From contig CAJTXL010000009.1 in NCBI GenBank assembly GCA_910583525.1, positions 1-64,000 of the forward strand: DNA of 64,000 nt, read 5' to 3'. The notes below the pieces were generated by a model, which ran no database searches, was not told where the DNA came from, and saw nothing but the letters and a program-made list of their open reading frames with translations. Every line of letters starts with the position of its first letter. The stretch's first letter is position 1. The position numbers were made by a program, and so were the translations under genes. Positions 8,477 through 17,344 of the stretch are shown here, piece after piece. The DNA is from an uncultured Muribaculaceae bacterium (GTDB taxonomy: Bacteria > Bacteroidota > Bacteroidia > Bacteroidales > Muribaculaceae).

Positions 8477-11461
8477 TTAGTCCTGTTTTTCGCCGAGTCG
8501 GCTGTCTATCATCATGAAAATGTCGGTTTCGCTGCCGGGGTAGTTGTCGCGCAGGGCTTCGAGGTATTCTTTTGCTTCGAAGTTTTTGCCTTGTGCGGCG
8601 TAGATGTCGCTTATTAGGATGAATGCTCGAGCGACCCAGTAGCGGTGCGGCGAGCCTGAACGTGTGAGTTTCTGCGCGATTTCGAGCGCTTTTTTGTCTT
8701 TTCCGGCGTCGTGGAGTGCATCGGCGGCTTCGTAGGCACTTTTTGCGCCGAAGAGGTCGGCGGTGTCGGCTGACATTTCGAGCCACATCGCTATGGCGGC
8801 GTCGTTGTCGCCGGCATCCTGCAAAGCGGATGCTTTGGTGAATTTTGCTTCTGTGCCGGCTGCGGCACCTGCCGATGAGGCTATTATTTCGTCGGCGATG
8901 TTTCCGGCGAGGGCCATGTCGCCGATGTCGCGTGCGGTGCGCATTACGCCGAGGCGCGCCTGTGTTGCCGTGGCGGCGTCGGATGCTTTCTGCCTGAGCT
9001 GCTGCCACAGGCTGAGGGCGAGTGGCAGGTCGCCGTTTTTATATGCGTTTTGGGCGAGGATGGCGAGTGCGCGTTCGGCGGCTCGGCTGTCGGGGTATCG
9101 GTCGACGATGGCGGATGCGATTTCATGCGCTTGTGCGGCTTGTCCGTTGCCGGCGGCGTTGTCGAGTAGCATTCCCATGGCGAGGGGTGCGTCGGGCGAG
9201 GTGGGGTATTTTTTGACGAATGCTTCGAGCTGAGCGGTCTCGCCGCGTTTTTCGTAGGCTTTGACGGCGGATTCGTATGCGAGTTCTTCGGCCTCATCGG
9301 CGCTGACGGCCGGCGCTTTGTCGACGCTCGACATGAAGGAGAGGTATTTGTCGGCGTTTCCGGCGTCGGCGTAGATGTTTTTGAGGAGCGCGGCGGCCTG
9401 TGCGGCTTCGTCGGATGTGGGATAGAGCCGTATGACCGCGCGGTATGCTTCGACGGCTTCGTCGTTGCGGCCCATGTCGAGGAGTGTCATTGCCATCTGC
9501 AGATAGCCGCGGCGTCCTTGTGATGTCTGTGGGTAGTCGGCGATGAGTTTGCGGTATGTTTCGACAGCGTCGGCGTTGCGGCCGAGGCTGATTTGTGCCT
9601 GTGTGGTTTCGAGGAGCGCGTCGGGCATGAGTGCGGATGAGCCGAAGCTTCGGCGGAATGTGTCGAGGGCGTCGAGTTTGCCTTGATAGTCACGCATGTA
9701 TCCTTTCATGCGTGCGGATGCGAGCGTGGCGTAGTCGCCTGCGGCCGGATTTGCCTGATATGCCTGCGAGTAGTATGCGGCGGCTTGGGGGAAGTCGGCT
9801 TTTGCGAAGCTTATGTCGCCGAGGCGGTTGAGGGCGTCGGCTTTGGCGGCTTTGTCGGTGAGCGCTTTCGCTGCCTGTGTGAAGTATTCGGCGGCTTGCC
9901 CGGCTTTGTTTTGGCGATATAGTGAGTATGCGAGGCCGTAGAGTGCGACGGGGCGGTTTGGCGCGTCTTTGGATGCCATCCGGAGATATGCCTGAAACTT
10001 GGCTGCGGCATCGTCGTCGAGGTTTTTGGCCTGTGCGAGGCGTGCCTGCGCGAGTGTGGTTTCGGCGGCTATTGTCGGGCTGTGTCTGCTGAGGGCGGCG
10101 GCCTGCGCGAGGTGGCTGTCGGCTTGGTCGAGGCGGCCCTGGCGGAGCTCTTCGAGGCCGAGGGCGTAGAGCGTGCGCTGTTTGGCCTGCAATATTTTGG
10201 GCGATGGCGAGGCGATGAGGTTGATGCGTGCGAGTGCGCGGCTGTAGTCGTGGTCGGCCATGTATCCGGCGGCGAGGTACGATGCCACGCGGTCGGTGTA
10301 GGGGCCTGAGGGGTATAGGCGCAGGAATTCTTCGAATGTCTCAGCGGCGGAGGCGAAGGGGACGTCGGCGCCGGCGAATTTGGCTACGGCGTAGTTGTAG
10401 AAAGCGGCTTCTCTGACGGCCGGGTCGTGGTCGGCTTTTGCGGCTTTGTCGAAGGCGAGGATTGCGGCTGAGGTGTCGCCGGTTTCCATGAAGCATTGTC
10501 CGGCGTAGAGGTATGCCGACTGGCGGAGTGCGCCTTGGCCCCTCTCGGTGACGGGGATGAAGCGGTATATGGCGTCGTTGTAGCGGCCGGCGTTGAAGTC
10601 GGCGATGCCCATGATGTAGAGTGCCGACGGCATGGGGGTGTCGGCGTTGGCGATGTATCTGCGCAGATAATCGGTTGCGGCGTCGAGGTCGCCTTCGTGG
10701 TAGAGGCTCTCGCCTGCGATGCGGTTCATCTCGGCCTGTACGTGGCGCGGGAGACCGTCGCGGCGAAGCAGTCGTCGTGCTGTGGCGAGTGCGTTGCGGT
10801 AGTTGCCTTGGGCGAAGTCGATTGAGGCAAGGTAGTAGTCGGTCATGTCGCCGGGTGGCGTGGCTGTGTTTACTGCTTTGAAGCGTTCGCGGGCCCGGTC
10901 GTATTTGCCTTCGTCGAAGTCGAGTTTGCCGAGGTAGAACATGGCTGCCGACCTGAGGGGACGGTATTTTGCGGCTCGTTCGAAGGAGCTTCGTGCGAAT
11001 GCCGGCTCATGGACGTCTATGGCGCATATGCCGCGCCGGTATGCCATTTGGGCGGCGTCGGCTGCCGGCATGCCGCTGTAGTATGTCTTTTTGTAGGCTT
11101 CGAGGGCTTGGGCATACATGCCTTGGGCGTAGAGGCTGTCGCCGATGCCTTTTTGCGCGAGGTAGCAGCGGCTGTCGTAGGGGTAGTCGCGGAGGAAGTC
11201 TTGGAATGCGTCGGCGCTGTCGGCGTAGCGTCCGAGCTTCAGAAGCCACATGGCGCGGCGGTAGGCAATGTCGGCACGGGTGGTGGCGTCTGTCGTTCCG
11301 TCAATCAGGCGGAGCTGGTCGAGCGCGCCTTGGTAGTTTTCTTGAGCGGCCATGGCGTCGGCACGGGCGAGGTCGCCGATGTCGGTAGTGGCGTTGAGCT
11401 GAGCCATGGCGGAAAGCGAGGCCAAGGCCAGGAATATGCCGGCAAATATATGTTTTTTCAT
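8477..11461 (-). CDS. Large periplasmic TPR-repeat protein
   Basis: A 994-residue protein with a signal peptide (MKKHIFAGIFLALASLSAMA) followed almost entirely by tetratricopeptide repeats. Motifs such as ALDAYKKTY and YPDSRAAERAL recur about every 35-38 residues, as in BamD/YbgF-type proteins. TPR arrays act as protein-binding scaffolds. Its tight coupling to an outer-membrane barrel gene suggests that it helps assemble or link that barrel from the periplasm. The ATG at 11461 is chosen because it starts the signal peptide; the promoter box lies 31 bases upstream. Confidence 0.88.
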   Translation of the reverse strand: MKKHIFAGIFLALASLSAMAQLNATTDIGDLARADAMAAQENYQGALDQLRLIDGTTDATTRADIAYRRAMWLLKLGRYADSADAFQDFLRDYPYDSRCYLAQKGIGDSLYAQGMYAQALEAYKKTYYSGMPAADAAQMAYRRGICAIDVHEPAFARSSFERAAKYRPLRSAAMFYLGKLDFDEGKYDRARERFKAVNTATPPGDMTDYYLASIDFAQGNYRNALATARRLLRRDGLPRHVQAEMNRIAGESLYHEGDLDAATDYLRRYIANADTPMPSALYIMGIADFNAGRYNDAIYRFIPVTERGQGALRQSAYLYAGQCFMETGDTSAAILAFDKAAKADHDPAVREAAFYNYAVAKFAGADVPFASAAETFEEFLRLYPSGPYTDRVASYLAAGYMADHDYSRALARINLIASPSPKILQAKQRTLYALGLEELRQGRLDQADSHLAQAAALSRHSPTIAAETTLAQARLAQAKNLDDDAAAKFQAYLRMASKDAPNRPVALYGLAYSLYRQNKAGQAAEYFTQAAKALTDKAAKADALNRLGDISFAKADFPQAAAYYSQAYQANPAAGDYATLASARMKGYMRDYQGKLDALDTFRRSFGSSALMPDALLETTQAQISLGRNADAVETYRKLIADYPQTSQGRRGYLQMAMTLLDMGRNDEAVEAYRAVIRLYPTSDEAAQAAALLKNIYADAGNADKYLSFMSSVDKAPAVSADEAEELAYESAVKAYEKRGETAQLEAFVKKYPTSPDAPLAMGMLLDNAAGNGQAAQAHEIASAIVDRYPDSRAAERALAILAQNAYKNGDLPLALSLWQQLRQKASDAATATQARLGVMRTARDIGDMALAGNIADEIIASSAGAAAGTEAKFTKASALQDAGDNDAAIAMWLEMSADTADLFGAKSAYEAADALHDAGKDKKALEIAQKLTRSGSPHRYWVARAFILISDIYAAQGKNFEAKEYLEALRDNYPGSETDIFMMIDSRLGEKQD

Positions 11462-11491
11462 GTTTTTCTGTCTGAAAGTGTGTTTGAAATG

Positions 11492-11499
11492 CAAAAATA
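11492..11499 (-). promoter_or_regulatory. TATTTTTG -7 box of the TPR/barrel operon
   Basis: Minus-strand TATTTTTG, 31 bases before the TPR gene start. This predicts a leader of about 25 bases. Confidence 0.6.
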
Positions 11500-11614
11500 C
11501 GGATAAGTAGAGAGCAATGCAAAATTTATTTGCGCATTGCCGGTTGTCTCTTAAAGGAGATTTAGTGATTCAATCGGTGTAAAAGTTCGCAAATTTTGTG
11601 TACATTTGCAGGCC

Positions 11615-11927
11615 GACTGAACATAGGGCCCCCTGTCGGAGGGTTTTGAGGGAGGGCGGCAAGACATTTAGACAAAGGCGTTTATCAGCGCTTCTGTTCT
11701 TGGCATCTTGAAATCTGGCAGTTTCAAATCGCAGTCAAGGAAGAGGCAACGGTAGATGTCCATGGATATGTAAATCATGTTTGGTGGCGGTTCTTCGCGA
11801 CGACGGAGCCGACATCGTGCATTTGCATATTTGCGTGGGCTCTGCGTTGCTCGTTCTACTGCGACAGGCACATGCCAGAGCCTCAAGATGCAGAACGGGC
11901 AATGGTTCGATACCCACGCTTTTTTTC
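11615..11927 (+). ncRNA. Candidate structured RNA upstream of the BspA-like gene
   Basis: The 545 bases between the TPR gene and the BspA-like gene hold no credible protein gene. A TACATTTG box at 11601-11608 could start a plus-strand transcript. That transcript would end at an 87-base irregular hairpin: GCGTGGG at 11833-11839 pairs with CCCACGC at 11913-11919, and TTGCTCGTTCT at 11847-11857 pairs with AGAACGGGCAA at 11892-11902. A run of seven T follows. This gives an independent unit of about 310 bases with its own promoter-like and terminator-like ends. It could instead be a long leader of the LRR gene with an attenuator. No known RNA family is recognised. Confidence 0.4.
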
Positions 11928-12006
11928 TTCATTTCCGGCTTGAGGGTATCGGCCGGTCAAATTAAATTTTGAGAGGGTAATATCCTTTCTTGTCAACTAA
12001 ACCATT

Positions 12007-13917
12007 ATGAAAAGAGTAATTATGCTGTTATGTATGGTCTTTGCCTTGTGCGTTGGCGCAATGGCGGCAACGTACACCGAGGGCAATCTACAGTTCTCTG
12101 CTGTTTCTGACGGCAAGGTGTCGGTATCGGGCTATGTCGATGAGCCTGAGGGTGATTTGGAAATCCCTGCGGTAACTTCTCGCGGCGATGCGGTGTGCGC
12201 TGTCGAATGTGAGGCTTTTAGTAATTGCACCGGATTGACTTCGGTGAGTTTCCCTGAATCACTGACTTCGATAGGCGAATATGCTTTCTCCTGGTGCACG
12301 GGTCTGACATCTATAGTCTTTCCTGAATCACTGACTGAAATCGGAGGGGGTGCTTTTGCCTCGTGTCGGGGCGTGACCACATTGAATCTTCCTGAAACAT
12401 TGGCCAAAATCGGTGATAGTGCCTTCAGCGGCATGGGCTTGACTTCGTTGTCTCTTCCGAAGTCGCTTGCCGCAATCGGAAATTTTGTTTTCTACGGCTG
12501 TGCCGGTTTGACGACGTTGAATTTTCCCGAGTCGCTGACTTCAATCGGCGATGATGCGTTCAGGGACTGTGCCGGCTTGACGACGCTGGCTTTTCCGGCG
12601 TCGCTGACTTCGATTGGAGCAAATGCATTCAGGGGGTGTGCCGGTTTGACGTCGTTGACTTTCCCTGAGTCGCTGACTTCAATCGGAGAATTTGCGTTTG
12701 AGGGCTGTGTCGGTCTGACGTCGTTGAGTTTTCCCGAATCGTTTACTTCAATCGGAAACGCGGTTTTTTCGGGCTGCACGGGTTTGACTTCGTTGCATTT
12801 TTCCGAATCTCTGACTTCAATCGGTGCTTCGACGTTCAGTGGCTGTACGGGTCTTAAGTCGTTGAGCTTGCCAGAGTCGCTGACTTCAATCGGAGATTAT
12901 GCTTTTCATGGATGCTCAGGCCTGAGTTCGTTGAAATTACCGGGGGCGTTGAGTGATATCAGAACTTATGCTTTCAGTGATTGCACGGGTTTGACTTCGG
13001 TAATATTGCCGACGTCGCTTGGCTTTTTGAGTGATGGCGTATTTAACAATTGTACGGGCTTGACTTCGGTGGTTTTTCCGAAGTGGCTTTATTCAATAGG
13101 GCGGCAAGCTTTCAGCGGATGTCTTAATTTGAAATCGTATGGAGTGGATGCCGAGAATGGATATTTTACTTCGGTCGACGGGATTCTGTACGACAAGTCC
13201 CGTAAGACTATCGTCCTGTATCCGAATGCTTATGGAAGTCATTTTTCTATTCCTGATGGTGTAGAGGCGATTGGCGAGGCTGCTTTCAGTGGATGTGCGA
13301 ACTTGACTTCGGTGGCGTTTCCGGAGTCTCTGACATCAATCGGCGAGGCGGCTTTCTTCGAGTGCACGGGTTTGGCGTCGATGAGCCTGCCCCGGTCTGT
13401 CACTGTGATTGAGGCTTCTGTTTTTCAAGGCTGCACGGGCTTGACGTCGGTTAAGTTTTCTGATGGGCTTGTGTCAATCGGACGTTTGGCTTTTTTGGAA
13501 TGTTCCGGTCTTGGAGAGGTGTGTTTCGGAACAAAGCTTGATACAATATCGTTTGGCGCATTTTGGGGATGTACGTCACTTGATAAAGTGACCTGTCTTG
13601 CGCCGGAACCACCGGTTACAGACAGTCCTTTTGGAGATGATACCTATGGCAAGTGCGAGCTTTATGTGCCGGAGGGTTCTCTTGAGCGATACAAGGAACA
13701 GAGTTCCAATTGTTGGTGGCAGTTTTCGAGTATCAGGGGTCTCGATATGTCTGGTGTCGGCGACCTCGAGACGGGTCGAGACGAGCCTGTGACGGTTTAC
13801 GGGCTTGACGGTGTAGTGGTTTTCGATGGTCTTTGCAGCGAATTGCGTTCTGTGTCTCTCCCACGGGGACTCTATATCGTGAAGGCTCCGAACGGTGCTG
13901 TTAAACGGGTTTTCTGA
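12007..13917 (+). CDS. BspA-type leucine-rich-repeat surface protein
   Basis: A 636-residue secreted protein with a signal peptide (MKRVIMLLCMVFALCVGAMA). About twenty LRR_5 (BspA/TpLRR) repeats of 23 residues follow, with the pattern SLTSIGxxAFxxCxGLTSxxFP. A C-terminal domain of about 60 residues (VTVYGLDGVVV, then LPRGLYIVK) resembles the sorting domain of type IX-secreted proteins. BspA proteins bind host matrix proteins and other bacteria. The repeats are nearly identical at DNA level in places, so unit number may vary between strains. A non-repeat insert near residues 375-420 (GVDAENGYFTSVDGILYDK) is normal for this family. Confidence 0.92.
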   Translation: MKRVIMLLCMVFALCVGAMAATYTEGNLQFSAVSDGKVSVSGYVDEPEGDLEIPAVTSRGDAVCAVECEAFSNCTGLTSVSFPESLTSIGEYAFSWCTGLTSIVFPESLTEIGGGAFASCRGVTTLNLPETLAKIGDSAFSGMGLTSLSLPKSLAAIGNFVFYGCAGLTTLNFPESLTSIGDDAFRDCAGLTTLAFPASLTSIGANAFRGCAGLTSLTFPESLTSIGEFAFEGCVGLTSLSFPESFTSIGNAVFSGCTGLTSLHFSESLTSIGASTFSGCTGLKSLSLPESLTSIGDYAFHGCSGLSSLKLPGALSDIRTYAFSDCTGLTSVILPTSLGFLSDGVFNNCTGLTSVVFPKWLYSIGRQAFSGCLNLKSYGVDAENGYFTSVDGILYDKSRKTIVLYPNAYGSHFSIPDGVEAIGEAAFSGCANLTSVAFPESLTSIGEAAFFECTGLASMSLPRSVTVIEASVFQGCTGLTSVKFSDGLVSIGRLAFLECSGLGEVCFGTKLDTISFGAFWGCTSLDKVTCLAPEPPVTDSPFGDDTYGKCELYVPEGSLERYKEQSSNCWWQFSSIRGLDMSGVGDLETGRDEPVTVYGLDGVVVFDGLCSELRSVSLPRGLYIVKAPNGAVKRVF

Positions 13918-13950
13918 GCTGTTTCATAACCCCGTCGATGCATCATTGAG

Positions 13951-14093
13951 AGAGGCTGTGTCAAAATTGATAATGAAAGGATTTACTTTGATGTATAAGT
14001 GCTAATCACCTGTAAATAAGCAGTATGTCAAAGATGTGTTGCTGTGGGCTATGGGTGTTTTTTTGAAAATTCTACAATTTTGACACAGCCTCT
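13951..14093. mobile_element. MITE-like element with 19-bp perfect terminal inverted repeats
   Basis: AGAGGCTGTGTCAAAATTG at 13951-13969 is repeated exactly inverted at 14075-14093, with 105 bases of AT-rich non-coding DNA between. The GAGGCTGTGTCAAAA end resembles terminal repeats of transposase-bearing insertion sequences in this phylum, but no transposase is present, so it is probably a non-autonomous derivative. No clear target duplication flanks it (TTGAG on the left, ACGTT on the right). It sits exactly between the LRR gene and the phage-head module. Confidence 0.7.
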
Positions 14094-14127
14094 ACGTTTT
14101 GCGGTGTGTTGGAGTGGGATGTTCTTT

Positions 14128-15438
14128 TTATGTGTCGGGGATGGTTGCGAGTGCTTTTTCGTTGCGTGTCTGTGTGAAAGAGGTGAATGTGTCGAAGATG
14201 TCGGCGAGTGCTATTGTAGCGTTGCGGACTTGTGTGTCGAACATTTCGACGCCTCGTGCGGTGCCGTGTGTGCGCCCCAGGAGAGCGTCACCGACGCCTG
14301 ATATGTCTTCGAAGAGTTTTAGCTGCATCTACAGGAGCTGGTATGCGCCGCTGCCCGATGTGTTGGTGATGACTTGCTGCGGAAGTGGGCCTTCGTCGCC
14401 GCGGATGGGGATTACGCCGTCGGAGTGCGCCCACACGCGTGTGATGTCGTCCCATTTGAGATTTTCGACCATCTGTCTCATGGGGAAGAGCAGGACGCCT
14501 TTTGCGGATGTTGCCATCATTTTGTCTATCATGACGATGAGGCGGTTGATGTAGCGCTGCTGGTCGATGACGTCTTCGACGAAGGAGTGGACTTCGCCGT
14601 CGGTGAGGGGGTAGAGTTTTACGGCGAAGGGGTGGCCTTGGTGGGGATAGGGTGAGTCGAACTCGGACAGGACGGTTCCGTCGGGTGCGAGGTAGCGGCA
14701 GTGCCATGCGAAGTCCATGCCGGTGCTGCCGGGTGCCGTCTCGCGGCAGTCGAATGTCCATACTTCGATTACGCGGCAGCGTGCGGGTGTGGCTGCGCAG
14801 AAGAAGTTTTCGGCGTCGGATGCTTCGCCGAGGCTTATGGCAGGGGCTATGCCGGAGCCGTCGCCGCCTTGAGCATAGAGCTGACGGAGTTCGGCCACGC
14901 GTTCGGGCGAGCCTGCGCCGAAGCGGTTGATGACTTCGGGGAGTGTCATGTCGTGCAGCATGCCGATGAGGTCGATGTCCCATCCTCGCGGGTCTTTGAA
15001 TGCGTTGACGAAGAAGTCGCGCGGGTCTACGTTGTCGACCCATACGCCGTAGCCGCCCCAACGGCGTTCGTCAACGATACGCTGGATTGCGCAGCCTGAT
15101 ATGAGGAATTCTTCGAGCAGTCGGCTGTCGAGTTCGGCGAGGCTGTTGCGTTGGGCGAGAGGCTTGAGATTTTCGTCGTTGTAGACACCGGCTTCGGCTG
15201 CCTGAGTGCGGTAGCGGCCCACGACGGTCTTTACGAGCTGACGAATGAGGTTGTTCGTTAGAGGCTTTGCGCCGCTTTCTTCGAGGAGGCGGCCTTCGAC
15301 TATGGTGCGGCCTTTGCTGTCGGTGACGGTGTCGCACCATTGGTTGCCGTAGGTGTAGTTTTTGTAGCGTTGGCGGCGCGCCCTGAGGTCGGCAGCGGCG
15401 CACCATGCCTTGTAGGCTGCTTCGAGGATGCTGTTCAT
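14128..15438 (-). pseudogene. Phage portal protein with an in-frame amber codon
   Basis: Reads as a portal protein of the P22-like type seen in Bacteroidales phages. Residues 1-369 run from MNSILEAAYKAW to GSGAYQLL and include a clear portal core (HPFAVKLYPL, FVEDVIDQQRYINRL). A TAG at 14329-14331 then interrupts the frame. The same frame continues for 66 residues with the expected portal continuation (KLFEDISGVGDALLGR) to a TAA at 14128. Read through, the protein would have 436 residues. Without it, the C-terminal clip/crown part is lost. It overlaps the upstream gene by ATGA. The amber may be a disabling mutation, a suppressed codon or, less likely, a recoded glutamine. Confidence 0.8.
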
Positions 15439-16022
15439 ATGGGTTGTATTGTCGGGGACGGGTCGAGGAGTATGGGGAGTGCGGCTTCGTCGATTGTGTA
15501 ATAGTCTTCGCCGGGGTCTATTGCGGCTGTCACGGTAAGGGCCTGAGGGTGTATGCCAACGGCCGGCCATGCGAGGATGTCGGGGGCGGAGCCTGCGACG
15601 GCGCCTCGGGTGAATACGGCCACGGGGTGTGCGGCTGTGGCGGCTGTGTAGGGGTTCTGTTGGCGCGATATTATTGTGTCGGCTTCGTCGGGCGGCCTTA
15701 CTTCGACGGCCCGGAGCCATCCGTTGAGGCGGACGTCGAATATGCGGCGGCACATTGCCGGTGCGGCTATGAGCGCTCCGCCGGTGCCCGGGTCTTCGTT
15801 GCGGACGCACGAGACGGTGGCGGCGATGTTGTCGGCTGCGACGAGGCTGCGGTCGCCGTGGTCGAGGATGTCGAGGTAGCGGCGGCGGAGTTCTGTTTCG
15901 AGGACTGCGTCGATGTCGATGCCGTCGGTGCGCTCGACGGTACAGTCGGCGCGCAAAGGCTCAAGGCCGCCGGCAATTCGGCGGCGCTTGAGCATTTCGG
16001 CTTTTGAGAGGGTTATTTTCAT
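15435..16022 (-). CDS. Unrecognised phage head-module protein
   Basis: A 195-residue protein between the capsid and portal genes, joined to both by ATGA overlaps. The N-terminal half is rich in Arg, Asp and Glu (residues 1-75, alpha-helical pattern) and the C-terminal half is a mixed beta-rich domain. By position it could be a head-completion, head-tail connector or decoration protein, but no family signature is recognised. The uninterrupted frame and strict coupling argue that the module was inherited as a unit. Confidence 0.6.
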   Translation of the reverse strand: MKITLSKAEMLKRRRIAGGLEPLRADCTVERTDGIDIDAVLETELRRRYLDILDHGDRSLVAADNIAATVSCVRNEDPGTGGALIAAPAMCRRIFDVRLNGWLRAVEVRPPDEADTIISRQQNPYTAATAAHPVAVFTRGAVAGSAPDILAWPAVGIHPQALTVTAAIDPGEDYYTIDEAALPILLDPSPTIQPI

Positions 16023-17308
16023 GCGTTTACGGTTTTGCCGATTACGCGGATGTGGGCGTTGGGGTAGCGCAGGACGAGGCAGGATGCTTCGGTGAGGACT
16101 ACGGCGTCGGTGTTTCGCTGTCCCGAGGCGCGTAGGTCGAGCTTCTCGGCCTGGAAGGGCACGTGCACATATTTTGTGAGGTAGTTGGGGTCGAGGACGA
16201 AGCCGTCGGCGGCGTGTCCGCACTGGTCGAAGACTTCGGAGTGGAGAACGTAGAGCGTGCCGAAGTTCGAGACGAGTTCTTTGAACTCGATGCCCCATTT
16301 GACTTTTGTCTCGCCTGCGGCGACTACTTTGTTGTACTGCACTTTGGAGAGTGCTTCGACAAGAGCTGTGCCCGCGATGAGGATTTTGCGCTTGGAGCCA
16401 TTGTTGCCGGTGAATGCTTTGCTGCACAGTTCGATGAGGTCGGCTTCGCTGAGTGTGTCGAGGGCGAGTTCGACGCTGCGCGGCGCCTGACCCCATATGC
16501 CGCCGGTGAAGTAGACGTTTTCGTTTTTGGCCGGGTCGAAGATTACGGAGCGGTGGCCGAAGAGGAAGTTTTTCTCCATTCCGAGGCGCATGTCGATGAT
16601 AGCGGCTTCTTCCTGGTCGGAGAAAGACCAACCGACTTCTTTGCCTGCGATTTTTGCGAGGGTGCTCTGCTCGACCTGCATTTTGAATATCTGGCAGTTG
16701 TTCGCGGCTTTTCGTGGCATGGCGGAGAATTGTGCCGTCTGCACGTCGAGTTCGGTGGCGGCTCGGCCCATGCGCACCAGGCGCGTGCCTTTGGCGAGCT
16801 GCGGCAGGGCTATGAACGAGCCGCCCATGCCGCTTTGGGGCGTTCCGTTGAGTGGCACGACTTCGATGCCGCCGTCCTGCGGACGCCCTATGACGTAGAG
16901 CACGAGCGGCCCTGCGGCTGTTCCGGCCGGCGCGCTACCCTGCACGGCGGGCACGAGGACGGTTTCGGAGATATCGAAGATGTTGTCGGCCGAGGTCTTG
17001 ATGATGTAGGTCATCAGTCCGTTGCCTCGGTCGACGCCGTCGTTGGGGCTTGTCGGCTCTGTGACTTCGGCTTCGGTGACTTTGGTGTCGACAGAGTAGT
17101 ATTCGACGGTCATTGCGGTGGCCTTGCGTGTGTTGGCGCAGCGCGTGAGCTGGTCGATTGGCGTCGACATGGGGCGCACTTTGACGATGCGGCTGTCGAT
17201 TGAGTTGCGCAGCAGGCCGGGAGCGGCCTGTGCGATGTTTTCTGTTGTTGCGGCGGTGCCTGCGATGTGTTTGCCTCCGGCGGTGCCGGCTACGATGTTT
17301 TCACTCAT
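16019..17308 (-). CDS. Phage major capsid-like protein
   Basis: A 429-residue protein resembling the SU10/DUF5309-type major capsid proteins of tailed phages of Bacteroidetes. It has a low-complexity Ala/Gly/Thr N-terminal arm (1-30), a long beta-rich middle, an EEAAIIDMRLGMEKNFLFG helix typical of the HK97-fold spine, and a conserved C-terminal region (ASCLVLRYPNAHIRVIG). The frame is intact. It lies 36 bases downstream of the small acidic, scaffold-like gene. The identification rests on overall pattern and neighbours, not on a catalytic motif. Confidence 0.7.
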   Translation of the reverse strand: MSENIVAGTAGGKHIAGTAATTENIAQAAPGLLRNSIDSRIVKVRPMSTPIDQLTRCANTRKATAMTVEYYSVDTKVTEAEVTEPTSPNDGVDRGNGLMTYIIKTSADNIFDISETVLVPAVQGSAPAGTAAGPLVLYVIGRPQDGGIEVVPLNGTPQSGMGGSFIALPQLAKGTRLVRMGRAATELDVQTAQFSAMPRKAANNCQIFKMQVEQSTLAKIAGKEVGWSFSDQEEAAIIDMRLGMEKNFLFGHRSVIFDPAKNENVYFTGGIWGQAPRSVELALDTLSEADLIELCSKAFTGNNGSKRKILIAGTALVEALSKVQYNKVVAAGETKVKWGIEFKELVSNFGTLYVLHSEVFDQCGHAADGFVLDPNYLTKYVHVPFQAEKLDLRASGQRNTDAVVLTEASCLVLRYPNAHIRVIGKTVNA

Positions 17309-17344
17309 AGTAAATAGTAAGTAGTTGTAAAAAATGTTTTGGGC

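Noticed and set aside
11833..11919. tRNA-like appearance (7-bp GCGTGGG/CCCACGC closing stem and GGTTCGATA)
   Set aside because: There is no complete T-arm, anticodon arm or CCA context. The internal pairing forms one long hairpin instead of a cloverleaf.
12230..13560. CRISPR-like periodicity
   Set aside because: The repeats are in-frame 69-base protein repeats without unique spacers, inside a good coding gene.
16163..17203. Long open frame opposite the capsid gene (346 codons, plus strand)
   Set aside because: Composition is implausible for a protein (very rich in Val, Gly, Ala and Cys without domains). It mirrors the codon bias of the true gene. Similar antisense frames oppose the permease, the SusC-like gene and the pseudouridine synthase.
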